A stretch of DNA of 64,000 bases, from positions 1 through 64,000 of the forward strand of contig JADFDQ010000004.1 in assembly GCA_018262705.1 (NCBI GenBank). Direction: 5' to 3'. Positions within the stretch are counted from its first letter, which is position 1, and the number at the start of each line of letters is the position of its first letter. The translations under genes were made by a program, and so were the position numbers. Below are positions 38,762 through 48,402 of the stretch, piece by piece. The stretch comes from Xanthomonas sp. Lineage in GTDB: Bacteria; Pseudomonadota; Gammaproteobacteria; Xanthomonadales; Xanthomonadaceae. The notes below the pieces were generated by a model. The model ran no database searches. It was not told where the DNA came from and saw nothing but the letters and a program-made list of their open reading frames with translations.

Positions 38762-40948
38762 ATGCACGGGGCTCTGCTGGGGATCTTCCGCTTCGCGCTG
38801 CTCACCGGCCTGTACTACGCCGGCGCAGCGGTCACCGTGCTATACCTGCAAACGCCGGCCGACGTGGTTCTATTCTGGCCGGCGGCAGGCATCAGCTACG
38901 CCTTCGTCCTGCGCTTCGGGCTGCGCTACGCGACAGCGGTTCCGCTGGGACAGCTCCTGCTGCATCTGACCATCAATCCGGTTCCCGCGCTGTTCATTCC
39001 GTACTCGATCGGCGCCGATTACCTCGCGCTCTTGAGTGCAAGTCTCTACGTGACGCATCGCCATGCCAGCCTGCAGTTCCGCTTGAAGGACGGAGTTTTG
39101 CTGCTGCGCGGCGGCCTGTTCATGAGCCTGCTCAGCGCCGGCATCGGCACGCTGGGCATGTTGCACGCCGGCATGGTGGCCAGCGAAGCCATGCCGAAGG
39201 CTTTCTTGCAATGGACGCTGAGCAATCTCCTTGGAATCACCGCAATCACCCCTTGTTTCCTGCTCGTGTTCCGCGTTGGCAACGGTGAACCATCCACACG
39301 CAAATCCGTTTTCCCGAACCGCTATCGCGAGCAAACCCTCTGGCTCATTCTCCTTGCAACCGTGCTTGCGGGCGGCATCTGGATCATCGACCAAGGCAGC
39401 ATGTATCCACTGGCGGTTTCGGTGTTGCCGATGGCGCTGCTGATGTGGTCGGCGGCGCGCTTCTCTCCGCAGTTCACTGCCTTTGCCACCATGTGCGTCA
39501 CCGTGATGATGGCGCTGGCGCTCGGCCTCGGGCTTTGGGGTTCCCCGCGTCCGGAAACCCTGCACGACACCTCGCTGATGATGGGCTCGCTGTGCGTGAA
39601 TTCGGTGATCCCGATCCTGCTCTCCTCGGCGTTTCACGAACGCACGCTGGCGATGGACGCCCTGCGCGTCCGCGCCACCAGCGATCTGCTGACCGGCCTT
39701 CTCAATCGCGATGCGTTCGAGGATCGCGCACGCGCGCGACTGGCGGAAGACCCAAGGCAACTCAGTCTGATCTACATTGATCTCGACAACTTCAAGTTGA
39801 TCAACGAATCGGCCAGCCACGCCGCCGGCGACGAGATGCTGCGACACATCGCCACGTTGGTGCGCGCCGAATTCGAAGACGACGCGCTGATCGCGCATAC
39901 CGGCGGTGACGAATTCACCGTGCTGGCCGCATTGGACGGCGCAACGGCAACCGTGCGCAGCAACCGCCTGCTGGCTTCCGTCGAAGCGGCGCGGGTGGCC
40001 TGGCAAGGCCAGAACCTCGGCTCCACCGCCAGCATCGGCATCGCCACCAGCCAGTCGCCGCACCTGGCCTACGACGAGATGCTGTCGCAGGCCGACACCG
40101 CCTGCCACGAAGCCAAGGAGCACGGCGGCAACCGGCTGTTCCTGACCGAATCGAACGCCGAAAGCATGGAGTTTCGCACCCGCCAGATGCGCAACGCGCT
40201 GGTGGCGCGCGAGGTGCTCGACGAAGGACGTTTCGAACTGTGGTGCCAGCCGATCGTCAACCTGCACGCGCCGCAGCCGGCGCAGTCGCATTTCGAGCTG
40301 CTGATGCGCTGGCGCGACCGCGACGGCAACGTGCGTCCGCCGGCGGAACTCATCTCCGCCGCAGAACGCTATCAGTTGGGCCTTCGCCTCGATCGCAGCA
40401 TTCTCGGCAGCCTGCTGGGCTGGCTAGAAAAACACCCCGAATCCGCGGCGACGATCCGCCAGTGCAACATCAATCTCGGCACCGCCACCCTGGCCGACGA
40501 AGACTTCGGCAATTACCTCGCCAGCCGCCTGCGCCGCAGCGCGCTGCGCGCCGATCAGGTCTGCGTGGAGATCACCGAAACCAGCGTGGTGCGCGACATG
40601 ACCCGCACCCGCCGCTTCATCGCCCAGATGCGCGACCTCGGCTGCAAGTTCGCGCTCGACGACTTCGGTACCGGGTTCTGCTCCTTCAGCTACCTGCGCA
40701 ACCTCCAGGTGGACTACCTCAAGGTCGATGGCAGCTTTGTCCGCGGCATCGACCAGCCCGGCCTGTCCGAAGCGGTGGTGCGTTCGATTACCGAAATCGC
40801 CCATTTGCTCGACATGCGCGCGGTCGGCGAGCAGGTGGAAACCGAGCAACAGCTCGACCTGTTGCGCAGCATCGGCGTTGACTACGCCCAAGGCTACTTC
40901 TTCCAGCGCCCGCAACCGATCAATGAATTCTTTTCGGTCGCCGTCTGA
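38762..40948 (+). CDS. MASE1-GGDEF-EAL c-di-GMP turnover protein
   Basis: This 728-aa membrane protein has about eight N-terminal transmembrane helices (MASE1-like, with VLFWPAAGISYAFVLRFG), a GGDEF domain (intact GGDEF at 381-385) and an EAL domain. The EAL motif reads ELL (Glu512), but the other catalytic residues appear intact: NINLG, EITET, DDFGTGF, LKVDGSFV and EQVE. Both synthesis and hydrolysis of c-di-GMP are possible. No RxxD inhibitory site lies before GGDEF. Confidence 0.92.
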   Translation: MHGALLGIFRFALLTGLYYAGAAVTVLYLQTPADVVLFWPAAGISYAFVLRFGLRYATAVPLGQLLLHLTINPVPALFIPYSIGADYLALLSASLYVTHRHASLQFRLKDGVLLLRGGLFMSLLSAGIGTLGMLHAGMVASEAMPKAFLQWTLSNLLGITAITPCFLLVFRVGNGEPSTRKSVFPNRYREQTLWLILLATVLAGGIWIIDQGSMYPLAVSVLPMALLMWSAARFSPQFTAFATMCVTVMMALALGLGLWGSPRPETLHDTSLMMGSLCVNSVIPILLSSAFHERTLAMDALRVRATSDLLTGLLNRDAFEDRARARLAEDPRQLSLIYIDLDNFKLINESASHAAGDEMLRHIATLVRAEFEDDALIAHTGGDEFTVLAALDGATATVRSNRLLASVEAARVAWQGQNLGSTASIGIATSQSPHLAYDEMLSQADTACHEAKEHGGNRLFLTESNAESMEFRTRQMRNALVAREVLDEGRFELWCQPIVNLHAPQPAQSHFELLMRWRDRDGNVRPPAELISAAERYQLGLRLDRSILGSLLGWLEKHPESAATIRQCNINLGTATLADEDFGNYLASRLRRSALRADQVCVEITETSVVRDMTRTRRFIAQMRDLGCKFALDDFGTGFCSFSYLRNLQVDYLKVDGSFVRGIDQPGLSEAVVRSITEIAHLLDMRAVGEQVETEQQLDLLRSIGVDYAQGYFFQRPQPINEFFSVAV

Positions 40949-40951
40949 CCC

Positions 40952-41108
40952 ATCGCGCCTCTCGGCCTATGGCCTCGACGGGCTCCTACACATGCAGCCC
41001 GATGCACGTCATTGCGCAATGCCCGTAGGAGCGCACCGCAGGGGCGCGATTTGCGCCAGCGCCAGCCTTATCGCACCTCTCGGCCCGCGGCCTCGACGGG
41101 CTCCTACA
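40952..41108. repeat. REP-type repeat cluster (two direct copies and one inverted)
   Basis: Copies at 40952-40990 and 41070-41108 share ATCGC-CCTCTCGGCC and CCTCGACGGGCTCCTACA; an inverted relative lies at 41025-41050 (GTAGGAGCGCACCGCAGGGG). These are typical dispersed REP elements at the convergent junction of the c-di-GMP gene and hom. Confidence 0.85.
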
Positions 41109-41117
41109 AACAAAAAT

Positions 41118-42215
41118 TCAGCCGCGCGCGCGTACAGCGTGGATCGCCAGCGCATCATCCAGCAGCGCCGCCGCGGTCACTTCCGCACCAGCGCCCGGCC
41201 CCTGAATGACCAGCGGCTGTTCGTGATAGCGATCCGACCAGATCGCCACTCGATTGTCGGCACCGCCGCCGCCCACCAGCGGATGCCCGGCCGGCAGCGA
41301 CTCCAATCCAACCGTGGCCAGCCCGCCGGTCTGCAGACGGCCGACGAAGTGCAGCTTTTCGCCCTTCTTGTAGGCCTGCGCATAGCGCTCGCGCAGCGGC
41401 GTATCCAACACCGGCAGCGCGGCATCGACCGCATCACGCGGCAGGGTCGACAGCTCCGGCGGCACCAGCGGATCGACCTGCACTGCCTCCGATTCCAGCA
41501 GATAGCCGGACGCCCGCGCCAGAATCAGCAGCTTGCGGCGCACATCTTCGCCGGACAAGTCTTCGCGCGGATCCGGCTCGGTGTAGCCGGCCGCCTTCGC
41601 CTGCCGCACGAAACCGGAAAACGGACGCAGGCCGTCATACGAATTGAACAACCAGGCCAGCGATCCGGACAGCACGCCGGCGATCGCATGAATCCGGTCG
41701 CCACCCGCCTGCAGTCGGCGCACCGCGTGCAGCAGCGGCAAACCGGCACCCACCGTCGCACTGTCGCCGTATTCGCTATCGCCGGCGCGCTTCGCTTCCT
41801 GGATCGCACGCCAGCGCGCCAGCGCCGTGCCCTGTCCCAACTTGCAGGCGGTCACCACGTGGATGCCGCGTGCCAGCCAGTGTGCGTGGCGTTGTGCCAC
41901 CTGTTCGGACGCCGTGGCATCGATCACGATCCGGGTTCCGATGCCTGCCAGCGCCACATCGACGGCATCCAGCGCCGCCTGTTGCGGCGGATGCTGAAGC
42001 AGAAGGTCGCCCGCGGTTCCGGCAATTCCGGACGGATCGGCAAAGGCGAAACGCGAGTTGGACGCATGCACCAGCAGCAAGCGCTCGCCCAGCGGCGTGC
42101 CCTTCCAGCGCGCCAGCCGCGCCCACGCGGCGCTGCCCACTGTCCCGGTACCCAGCAACGCGATTTGCGCCGGTGCCGTTCGTATGCGTGCCAAAGTCGC
42201 CACCCGCGCGCTCAC
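41118..42215 (-). CDS. hom: Homoserine dehydrogenase
   Basis: This 365-aa enzyme reduces aspartate semialdehyde to homoserine. It has the NAD(P) loop ALLGTGTVG, the VVTACKLG and SATVGAGLPLLHAV substrate motifs, GVLSGSLAWLF, and the AKAAGYTEPDPREDLSGEDVRRK catalytic stretch (split here: Glu-Pro-Asp-Pro and the following Lys). No aspartokinase domain is fused. The GTG at 42215 overlaps the metB stop as GTGA; the frame extends to a GTG at 42236. It is the last gene of a met operon. Confidence 0.92.
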   Translation of the reverse strand: MSARVATLARIRTAPAQIALLGTGTVGSAAWARLARWKGTPLGERLLLVHASNSRFAFADPSGIAGTAGDLLLQHPPQQAALDAVDVALAGIGTRIVIDATASEQVAQRHAHWLARGIHVVTACKLGQGTALARWRAIQEAKRAGDSEYGDSATVGAGLPLLHAVRRLQAGGDRIHAIAGVLSGSLAWLFNSYDGLRPFSGFVRQAKAAGYTEPDPREDLSGEDVRRKLLILARASGYLLESEAVQVDPLVPPELSTLPRDAVDAALPVLDTPLRERYAQAYKKGEKLHFVGRLQTGGLATVGLESLPAGHPLVGGGGADNRVAIWSDRYHEQPLVIQGPGAGAEVTAAALLDDALAIHAVRARG

Positions 42216-43432
42216 GCCGGACACCGCGCCACGCACTCCGCTGCAGCTTCGGCACGCGCCAACGCGGCGGCGAGATCAGCGGCCAGATCGTCGACGTGCT
42301 CGATGCCGATCGACAGCCGCAGCAGGCCATCGGGGATTCCCGCCTGCGCCCGCGCTTCGGGCGTCATCGCCGCATGCGTCATCGTCGCCGGATGCGCGAC
42401 CAGACTCTCCACGCCGCCCAGCGATTCGGCCAGGGTGAAATAGCGCAAGCCGTCGACGAATGCGCGCACTGCCGCTTCGCCACCTTCCAGTTCCATGCTC
42501 AACATCGCGCCGAAACCGCGCTGTTGGCTCGCGGCCAGCGCGTGGCCGGGGTGCGACACCAGCCCCGGATAATGCACCACACGCACCGCCGGGTGCGCCT
42601 CCAGCAGCGCCGCCAGCGCCACCGCGTTTTCCTGATGCACGCGCAGCCGCGCATCCAGCGTGCGCAGCCCGCGCAGGGTCAGGAAACTGTCGAACGGCGC
42701 GCCGGTCAGACCGAGGCAGTTCGCCCACCAAGCCAGTTGTTCGTGCAGCGCCGCGTCGCGGGCGATCACCGCGCCACCGACCACATCGCTGTGACCGTTG
42801 ATGTATTTGGTCGTGGAATGCACCACGAGGTCGGCGCCGAAATCCGCGAGCGGACGCTGCAGCACCGGCGACAGGAAGGTGTTGTCCACCGCAACCAGCG
42901 CACCCGCCGCATGCGCGGCATCGACCACGTGACGCAGATCGGTGATGCGCAGCAGCGGATTCGACGGCGTTTCCACCCACACCAGCGCCGGTTTTTCGGC
43001 CAACGCGTTGTCCAGCGCCTGTGGATCGGTCAGATCGCAGGTGATGCGTTCGAACGCGCCTTTGCCGGCCAGCGCGTTGAACAGCCGCCAGCTGCCGCCG
43101 TAGCAATCGTGCGGCACCACCAGCGTCCGTCCAGGTTGGAGCAATGCATGCAGCACGACGGAAATCGCGCCCATGCCGGTCGCGGTCACCACCCCGCCGG
43201 CGCCGCCTTCCAGTTCGGCCAGCGCCTCGCCGAGCAGGTCGCGGGTGGGATTGCCGCTGCGGGTGTAATCGTAAGTGCGCTTGCGCTCGAAGCCTTCGAA
43301 ACTGAAGTTCGACGACAGCACCAGCGGCGGCGTCACCGCGCCGAACGCGGTATCGCGGTCGATCCCGGCGCGCACCGCGCGGGTGGTCGCGCGCGACGAC
43401 GAAGCCTGTATTGGATCGTTGCCCGTACTCAC
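42212..43432 (-). CDS. metB: Cystathionine gamma-synthase (trans-sulfuration PLP enzyme)
   Basis: This 406-aa Cys/Met-metabolism PLP enzyme has YDYTRSGNPTRDLLG, ATGMGAISVVLHAL, the PLP Lys in HSTTKYINGHSDVVGG and SLGGVESLVAHPATMTH. With an O-acylhomoserine-forming gene upstream it should condense acylhomoserine with cysteine, or with sulfide. The GTG at 43432 overlaps the metX stop as GTGA. Confidence 0.92.
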   Translation of the reverse strand: MSTGNDPIQASSSRATTRAVRAGIDRDTAFGAVTPPLVLSSNFSFEGFERKRTYDYTRSGNPTRDLLGEALAELEGGAGGVVTATGMGAISVVLHALLQPGRTLVVPHDCYGGSWRLFNALAGKGAFERITCDLTDPQALDNALAEKPALVWVETPSNPLLRITDLRHVVDAAHAAGALVAVDNTFLSPVLQRPLADFGADLVVHSTTKYINGHSDVVGGAVIARDAALHEQLAWWANCLGLTGAPFDSFLTLRGLRTLDARLRVHQENAVALAALLEAHPAVRVVHYPGLVSHPGHALAASQQRGFGAMLSMELEGGEAAVRAFVDGLRYFTLAESLGGVESLVAHPATMTHAAMTPEARAQAGIPDGLLRLSIGIEHVDDLAADLAAALARAEAAAECVARCPA

Positions 43433-44514
43433 GACAGAATCCCCGAAGCCGCACCGCCTTTGCCGCGCCGATCGACGCCGCCGCCGGGGCCGAACAGCTC
43501 GGTCGCCAGCAGCGCGTCGACGCGCTCGATTTCCTTCAGAAAGGCATCGTGTCCATAAAGTGAGCGCAGCACGCGCAGCCGTCCGCGCGTACCCAAACCC
43601 TCGATCAGTGCCACGGCATCGGACATCGGCACCAGTCGGTCGCCTTCCACCGCGACCACGGTGGTCGGAACGCTCACCTGCGCCGGATCGATGCGATGCA
43701 GGTCGATCGATTCCGACAGCCGCAGCCACGCGGCTTGGCCGACCTGGGCCACGAACTTCGCTCCGGCGGCGTCCAGATAATCCTCGGCCGCCACCCGCAC
43801 ATGGCCGCCGCAAATTTCCGGCGGCGCGTCGAAGCGCTCGGCAAATTCTTCCGGCGTGCGGTAACTGAGCATCGCGAACTGGCGCGCCAGCGACAGTCCC
43901 TGCGCGTCCGCACACTGCAACCGCCCCAGCGCCACCGCCTTGCGCTGCAGCGCGCGCCACGCGGCCGCGTAAGGGTGCGCCTTGTGTGCGCCGCTGACCG
44001 CCACCAGCCGGCGCAGGCGCGACGGATGCCGCACCGCCAGCTGCAGGCCGACCAGTGCGCCGTAGGAATAGCCGACCCAACTCGCCAGCGCTTCGATCCC
44101 GAGCGCATCCAGCAGCAGCGCGACCGCATCGGCTTGATCGGCGGTGTCGATCGGCGCATCGATGTCGCCATCGGCGCCCACGTAATCGAACGCGAGAATC
44201 CGCAGCCGCGACGGGTCCAGCGTACGGCCCGGATCCAGCAGTCCCTGCACCCAGCCCGGCTGAGTTTCCAGCGCATTGGCCGCGACGTGACGATGGGCCG
44301 AAATGCCGCCGGCCAGGAACACCACCGGCGCGCCTTCCGGGCCCACCAGTTCATAGTTCAGACGCAGCCGACGGGTTCCCGAGTGGCGCGTGGCCAGCAC
44401 GGCATCCACGCCGCCGCGGCGCACCGGTGCTTCGGAAACCCGCACCGGACGCATCCCAGCCTCAGCCCGGGGAAATGGATGGCTGCGATCCGGGATGCGT
44501 TCGGCAAGGCTCAC
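43429..44514 (-). CDS. metX: MetX-like homoserine O-acyltransferase (alpha/beta hydrolase fold)
   Basis: This 361-aa protein has an alpha/beta-hydrolase core with the nucleophile Ser150 in VGYSYGAL, a late Asp in VEGDRLVP and His in LYGHDAF. It is the divergent, short MetX type found in xanthomonads before metB, acylating homoserine with acetyl- or succinyl-CoA. The GTG at 44514 is chosen because GGAG lies 7 nt upstream and pairs with an upstream anti-SD; the first ATG is at 44454. Expression should be repressed when S-adenosylmethionine binds the upstream riboswitch. Confidence 0.88.
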   Translation of the reverse strand: MSLAERIPDRSHPFPRAEAGMRPVRVSEAPVRRGGVDAVLATRHSGTRRLRLNYELVGPEGAPVVFLAGGISAHRHVAANALETQPGWVQGLLDPGRTLDPSRLRILAFDYVGADGDIDAPIDTADQADAVALLLDALGIEALASWVGYSYGALVGLQLAVRHPSRLRRLVAVSGAHKAHPYAAAWRALQRKAVALGRLQCADAQGLSLARQFAMLSYRTPEEFAERFDAPPEICGGHVRVAAEDYLDAAGAKFVAQVGQAAWLRLSESIDLHRIDPAQVSVPTTVVAVEGDRLVPMSDAVALIEGLGTRGRLRVLRSLYGHDAFLKEIERVDALLATELFGPGGGVDRRGKGGAASGILS

Positions 44515-44596
44515 GGCGGTGCTCCGGTGCGGAAGGGTCCAGCAAGACCGAAGCGACTGCAGGGCCGGAGCAGGGCTAGGCGCACGTGAGCGCCAC
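44515..44596 (-). promoter_or_regulatory. Riboswitch expression platform: SD-sequestering hairpin
   Basis: On the minus strand TGCTCCGG (44565-44572) is perfectly complementary to CCGGAGCA (44520-44527), which contains the GGAG ribosome-binding site of the metX GTG start. No T run follows, so control is likely at translation initiation. Confidence 0.7.
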
Positions 44597-44711
44597 ACCC
44601 ATCTTCCGGCGCACCGACGGCCGCCGCAGGACTTGGCACCTTGACGACTGCACGCAGTCATCCGGTTGCCCCGGCATCAAAGGGCCTGTCCCTCTGCCGG
44701 TCTTGATGGAT
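44597..44711 (-). promoter_or_regulatory. SAM-I (S-box) riboswitch aptamer
   Basis: On the minus strand the leader contains the S-box core ATCAAGA...GGCAGAGGGACAGGCCC...GATGCCGGGGCAACC...AAGGTGCCAA.TCC.GC...GGAAGATG. P1 can form from ATCCATC (44705-44711) and GATGGGT (44597-44603) with one G-U pair. It precedes the metX-metB-hom operon, the expected target. Confidence 0.92.
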
Positions 44712-44717
44712 TTGGCC

Positions 44718-44746
44718 AGTGTAGGCGCGCCTTTTCGTATTGTCAA
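44718..44746 (-). promoter_or_regulatory. Near-consensus sigma70 promoter of the met operon
   Basis: TTGACA (44741-44746) and TACACT (44718-44723) are separated by exactly 17 nt. Transcription would start at about 44711, the first base of the riboswitch P1 stem. Confidence 0.9.
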
Positions 44747-44814
44747 TCTCTTTATGCGTATAAAGCGATGTTATTTATTCCGCACCCCCCGGACGCTGCG
44801 GCATACTTGCCGCC

Positions 44815-45630
44815 ATGCGCCCTCTGTTCGCCCTGCTGTGTCTGCTGCCCTGCCTCGCACTGCCCGTTTCCGCCGTGGATGCGCCGAGCGAAGCGACCGC
44901 ACGCGACGCCGTCGCAAAATTGCGGATCGTTCCGGTCGGCAACGGTTTCGAAGCCTGGGCCGACAATCTGCTGCCCGGCCCCGTGGAAGTACGGCTGGAC
45001 GCAGCCGGCGGCGAGCGGCCGCCAGCGCAGCCCGGGTTGCCGGCGCGCGCGGGGATTCCGGCGTTGGGCAGCGTGCTGCTGACGCGCCTGCAACCGCCGC
45101 CCGGGCGCAGCGAAGGCTGGCTGCGGCTGCGGCTCAGTGGCGTGCCCGGCAGCAGCAACGCCAGGCCGCGCGACGTGTCGTATCTGCCGCCGTTGCGGCA
45201 ATCAAGTCTCCGCATCGATCAGGGCTTCGACGGCGCCTTCAGCCACGGCGACGACGAAAACCGCTACGCGCTGGACTTCGCCGCAGCGGTCAGCACCCCG
45301 GTGTTGGCCGCGCGTGCCGGCACCGTGCTGCAGGTTGAAACCGGCTATCGCGGCAATGGCCTCGACTACGCCCGCGACGCCACCCGCGCCAACTTCATCC
45401 GCATCCTGCACGACGACGGCAGCATGGCGCTGTACGGGCACCTCGCGCCGAACGGCGCCCGGATCTTCCCCGGCCAGCAGGTCGAAGTCGGCCAGCGCAT
45501 CGGCAGTTCCGGCAACACCGGCTACAGCAATGCGCCGCACCTGCACTTCGTGGTGCAGGTCAATCGTGGTGGAAAGCTGGTCTCGATTCCGTTCCGGATG
45601 CAGGGCGTAGGCACTGCAACGGCGCATTGA
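44815..45630 (+). CDS. M23-family (LytM) peptidase, exported
   Basis: This 271-aa protein has a signal peptide (MRPLFALLCLLPCLALPVSA) and a C-terminal LytM domain with zinc ligands His and Asp in SHGDDENRYALDF and His in HLHFVVQVN, plus YGHLAPNG. It should cut peptidoglycan cross-links in the periplasm or activate amidases. All metal ligands are present, so it is probably active. Confidence 0.93.
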   Translation: MRPLFALLCLLPCLALPVSAVDAPSEATARDAVAKLRIVPVGNGFEAWADNLLPGPVEVRLDAAGGERPPAQPGLPARAGIPALGSVLLTRLQPPPGRSEGWLRLRLSGVPGSSNARPRDVSYLPPLRQSSLRIDQGFDGAFSHGDDENRYALDFAAAVSTPVLAARAGTVLQVETGYRGNGLDYARDATRANFIRILHDDGSMALYGHLAPNGARIFPGQQVEVGQRIGSSGNTGYSNAPHLHFVVQVNRGGKLVSIPFRMQGVGTATAH

Positions 45631-45709
45631 CTGCGGGCAGACATGAGTTGCCCACTCTTACCGATCACCCGACGCGACGGATCAATCGCACATCAACGGC
45701 TCGACAGCA

Positions 45710-45889
45710 TCAGTCGTAGATCGTGCCATCGGACTTGACGACATGCGCTTGCTCGCCCGAATCCAGGAACAACGAAGACAGCCACCCCCAAAAATCAACC
45801 GACACACTTTCAGTCGCCGGGGTGCTCGCGGAAGCTTCCGTCATGGAGGGGGCGAGCAACAACAGCACAAGCAGTATGATTTTCTTCAT
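45710..45889 (-). CDS. Small predicted exported protein (59 aa)
   Basis: The minus-strand frame starting at the ATG at 45889 has a clear signal sequence (MKKIILLVLLLLAPSMTEA) followed by a 40-aa polar/aromatic part with WGWLSSLFLDSGEQ and a DGTIYD end. A TAGG sits 7-10 nt upstream. It lies 71 nt downstream of the Ser/Thr kinase gene on the same strand. No family is recognised; the N-terminal KK plus hydrophobic core is the main support. Confidence 0.65.
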   Translation of the reverse strand: MKKIILLVLLLLAPSMTEASASTPATESVSVDFWGWLSSLFLDSGEQAHVVKSDGTIYD

Positions 45890-45960
45890 GACAAACCTAG
45901 GGTCTGAATGATCCGACCGCTAGGCCTATCAAAGGCACATAAACACTCGCAACATTAGGC

Positions 45961-48357
45961 TCATTCAAGCCGCCGCCCGCTGCGGACGGCCTCCGCATAC
46001 GCCCGGTTGCGCTTGCTGCGCTCATGGTCGGGCCCGAGTTTGGCGTCCAGCAAGGGCTGGGCGGCGGCGAACGCAGCCAGCGCCTCCTCGCGTTTTCCGG
46101 CCCTGACGAGCACGCGGCCGAAATTGCTGCGATAGACGCCCATCAATGGGTGATCCTCCGCCCCCAGCAATTTCGGCCCATCGGCCAGTACCGAGCGCAT
46201 CAACGGAATGGCCTCGTCGTAATGCCCGCGCTTGGACAGCAGCAGCGCCAGGTCATTGCGGACGATCAGCAATAGCGGATCGTGCTTGCTTTTCAAGATG
46301 TCGAGCAGCTCGCGCAGCTGGGCTTCCGACTCATCGAGCCGACCCAAGTCCTCCAGCGCGTAGGCGCGGTCATGCATGGCGGTCAACGTCAACGACGCAT
46401 TCGGGCCCAGCCGCTCGCGGGTGGCAGCCACCAGTTGATCCAGCATCGGCTCAGCCTCCGCCTGCCTGCCACGTTGAATCAGGATGACCACCAGATTATT
46501 GAGCGTGGTCAAGGTTGCCGGATGGGTGTCGCCCAAGGTCTTGCGCCTCGCCGCCAGCACTTCGCGGGTGATGGCTTCGGCCTTGTCTGCATTGCCTAGC
46601 TGCTGTTCGACGGCACCCAGCAGGTTGTAGCTGTACAGGGTCAGCGGGTGTTCGGCGCCGAAGCGTTTGCTGCGTCCCTGCCATGCCTGTTGCGCCAGCG
46701 GTTCGGCGGCGGCCGGTTCGCCGCCGCTGAACAACGTTGAGGCATGATTGTGCAAAGCCGTCAAGGTATCCGGCGCGTCGTCGCCCAAGGTTTTGCGGGC
46801 CAGTTCGTAAACGGAACCCGACACTGCCAGCGCATCTTTGGTGCGATGGGCGTTGCCGAGCAGCGTCACCAGGGCGGTGCCCACCTCGATCTGCAGCTTG
46901 TCGTTGTCCATGGCTTTCGCGATGGCGAGGATTCGGCGCAGTTCCGCTTCCCCGGCATCGACCTGATCGATGCCGCCACGCGCCAGCGCTTCGTTGGCTG
47001 CGGCGCTCAGAGTCTCCAGGGCATTCGGGCCGTTGCGTCGTTCCGACAACTCGCGCGCCTGCTTGAAACGCCGGTAGGCGCGTTCCGCTTCGCCCATGTG
47101 CAACAAGGCGCCCCCGATCGTGCCGGCCAAGATCTGTCGCACCTCGGGCGGCAGTTTGGCGCCTTGGCTTTCGAAATCACGGTCGGTCGCCTGCAACCAT
47201 TCGCGCAGGCTGATGTCGGAACCTTCGCCCTCGTCGGGATCGGCAGACTGCAACATCGTGTTGAGGAACCCGTTTACCGCCTGCAATTCGTTCGCCCGCG
47301 CCTGCGCTTCGACCAATGCCGCTTGGGCACGCTGCGCCGACAAGGTACTGACAATCGTTGCCGCCACCAGAGAGACGAAGATCACCGCCACGGCCAAGCT
47401 CAAGGCACGGTTGCGGCGGATGAAGCGCCCACTGCGGTACCAGCGGGTCGGCGCTCTGGCTTGGATCGGGCGCGAGGCCAGCACCGCTTCCAGATCGTCG
47501 GCGAATTCGGCGGCGGTTGCGTAGCGCTGCGCCGGCTCGGAAGCCAGCGCCTTCATCACCACCAGGCTCAGGTCGCCGCGCGCGGCGCGGTTGACCCGCC
47601 CCAGCGGTTCGGGTTCCTCGCGGCGGACGATCATCAGCGCTTCGATCAGCGACGACGTGGATAAGCCCGGATGCGGCAAACGGCCTGCGAGGATTTCATA
47701 GCCGATCGCCCCCAGCGCATACACGTCGCTGCGGGCATCGGCTTCATTGGAATGGCCTTCGAGCTGTTCCGGCGCCATGTACGGCAGCGAACCCATGACC
47801 TGCCCGGCGCGGGTCATGCCGACCTCGGCTTCGCCCTGAAGTCGGGCGATGCCGAAGTCGAGGATCTTCGGCTGACCGTGTTCATCGACCAGGATGTTCG
47901 ACGGTTTCAGGTCGCGATGGATGATTCCGCGCCGGTGCGCGTAATCCACGGCTTGCGCCAGCTTGACCAGCAGATCGATGCATCCGCGCTGGTCTGGCTT
48001 CTGACGCTCCAGATAGCCGCGCAGATCGGGGCCACGGACATATTCCAGCGCGAACCACGGCGACGGCAGGCCGCCGACCGTGTCCTCACCCGCGGCATAC
48101 AAACGCACGATGCCCGGGTGTTCGAGTTGTCCGAGAATCGCGATTTCGCGCCGAAAACGCTCCAGCGCGCCGGAAGACAAACCGCGCACCACCTTGAGCG
48201 CCACCTCGCGATCCGGGTGGGTCTCACGCGCCAGGTACACCCGCCCCATCGCACCTTCGCCCAGCAACCCGACAACGCGATAGGGGCCAATGGTTTCCGG
48301 CAACCCGACGGCAGCTTGTGTCGCTTCGTCAAGGGCATGGGTGGGGTCGTCGTGCAT
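45961..48357 (-). CDS. Membrane Ser/Thr protein kinase with C-terminal TPR domain
   Basis: This 798-aa protein has a cytoplasmic Hanks-type kinase domain: G-loop [10 protein letters not shown], Lys55, catalytic [10 protein letters not shown] (Asp149) and DFG (Asp167). One transmembrane helix (about 319-338) follows, then repeated TPRs of the kinesin-light-chain type (about 380-790). The TPR part would be periplasmic. Target and signal are unknown. It is divergent from prfC with 57 nt between starts. Confidence 0.93.
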   Translation of the reverse strand: MHDDPTHALDEATQAAVGLPETIGPYRVVGLLGEGAMGRVYLARETHPDREVALKVVRGLSSGALERFRREIAILGQLEHPGIVRLYAAGEDTVGGLPSPWFALEYVRGPDLRGYLERQKPDQRGCIDLLVKLAQAVDYAHRRGIIHRDLKPSNILVDEHGQPKILDFGIARLQGEAEVGMTRAGQVMGSLPYMAPEQLEGHSNEADARSDVYALGAIGYEILAGRLPHPGLSTSSLIEALMIVRREEPEPLGRVNRAARGDLSLVVMKALASEPAQRYATAAEFADDLEAVLASRPIQARAPTRWYRSGRFIRRNRALSLAVAVIFVSLVAATIVSTLSAQRAQAALVEAQARANELQAVNGFLNTMLQSADPDEGEGSDISLREWLQATDRDFESQGAKLPPEVRQILAGTIGGALLHMGEAERAYRRFKQARELSERRNGPNALETLSAAANEALARGGIDQVDAGEAELRRILAIAKAMDNDKLQIEVGTALVTLLGNAHRTKDALAVSGSVYELARKTLGDDAPDTLTALHNHASTLFSGGEPAAAEPLAQQAWQGRSKRFGAEHPLTLYSYNLLGAVEQQLGNADKAEAITREVLAARRKTLGDTHPATLTTLNNLVVILIQRGRQAEAEPMLDQLVAATRERLGPNASLTLTAMHDRAYALEDLGRLDESEAQLRELLDILKSKHDPLLLIVRNDLALLLSKRGHYDEAIPLMRSVLADGPKLLGAEDHPLMGVYRSNFGRVLVRAGKREEALAAFAAAQPLLDAKLGPDHERSKRNRAYAEAVRSGRRLE

Positions 48358-48402
48358 TGCTCTCGCCGCGATCCGTCGTCCCGGCCATCCTGCCCGCGCC
48401 GG

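Noticed and set aside
44586-45338. Plus-strand frame of 250 codons over the riboswitch and M23 gene
   Set aside because: It is antisense to the riboswitch and out of frame with the peptidase, whose signal peptide and LytM motif are clear.
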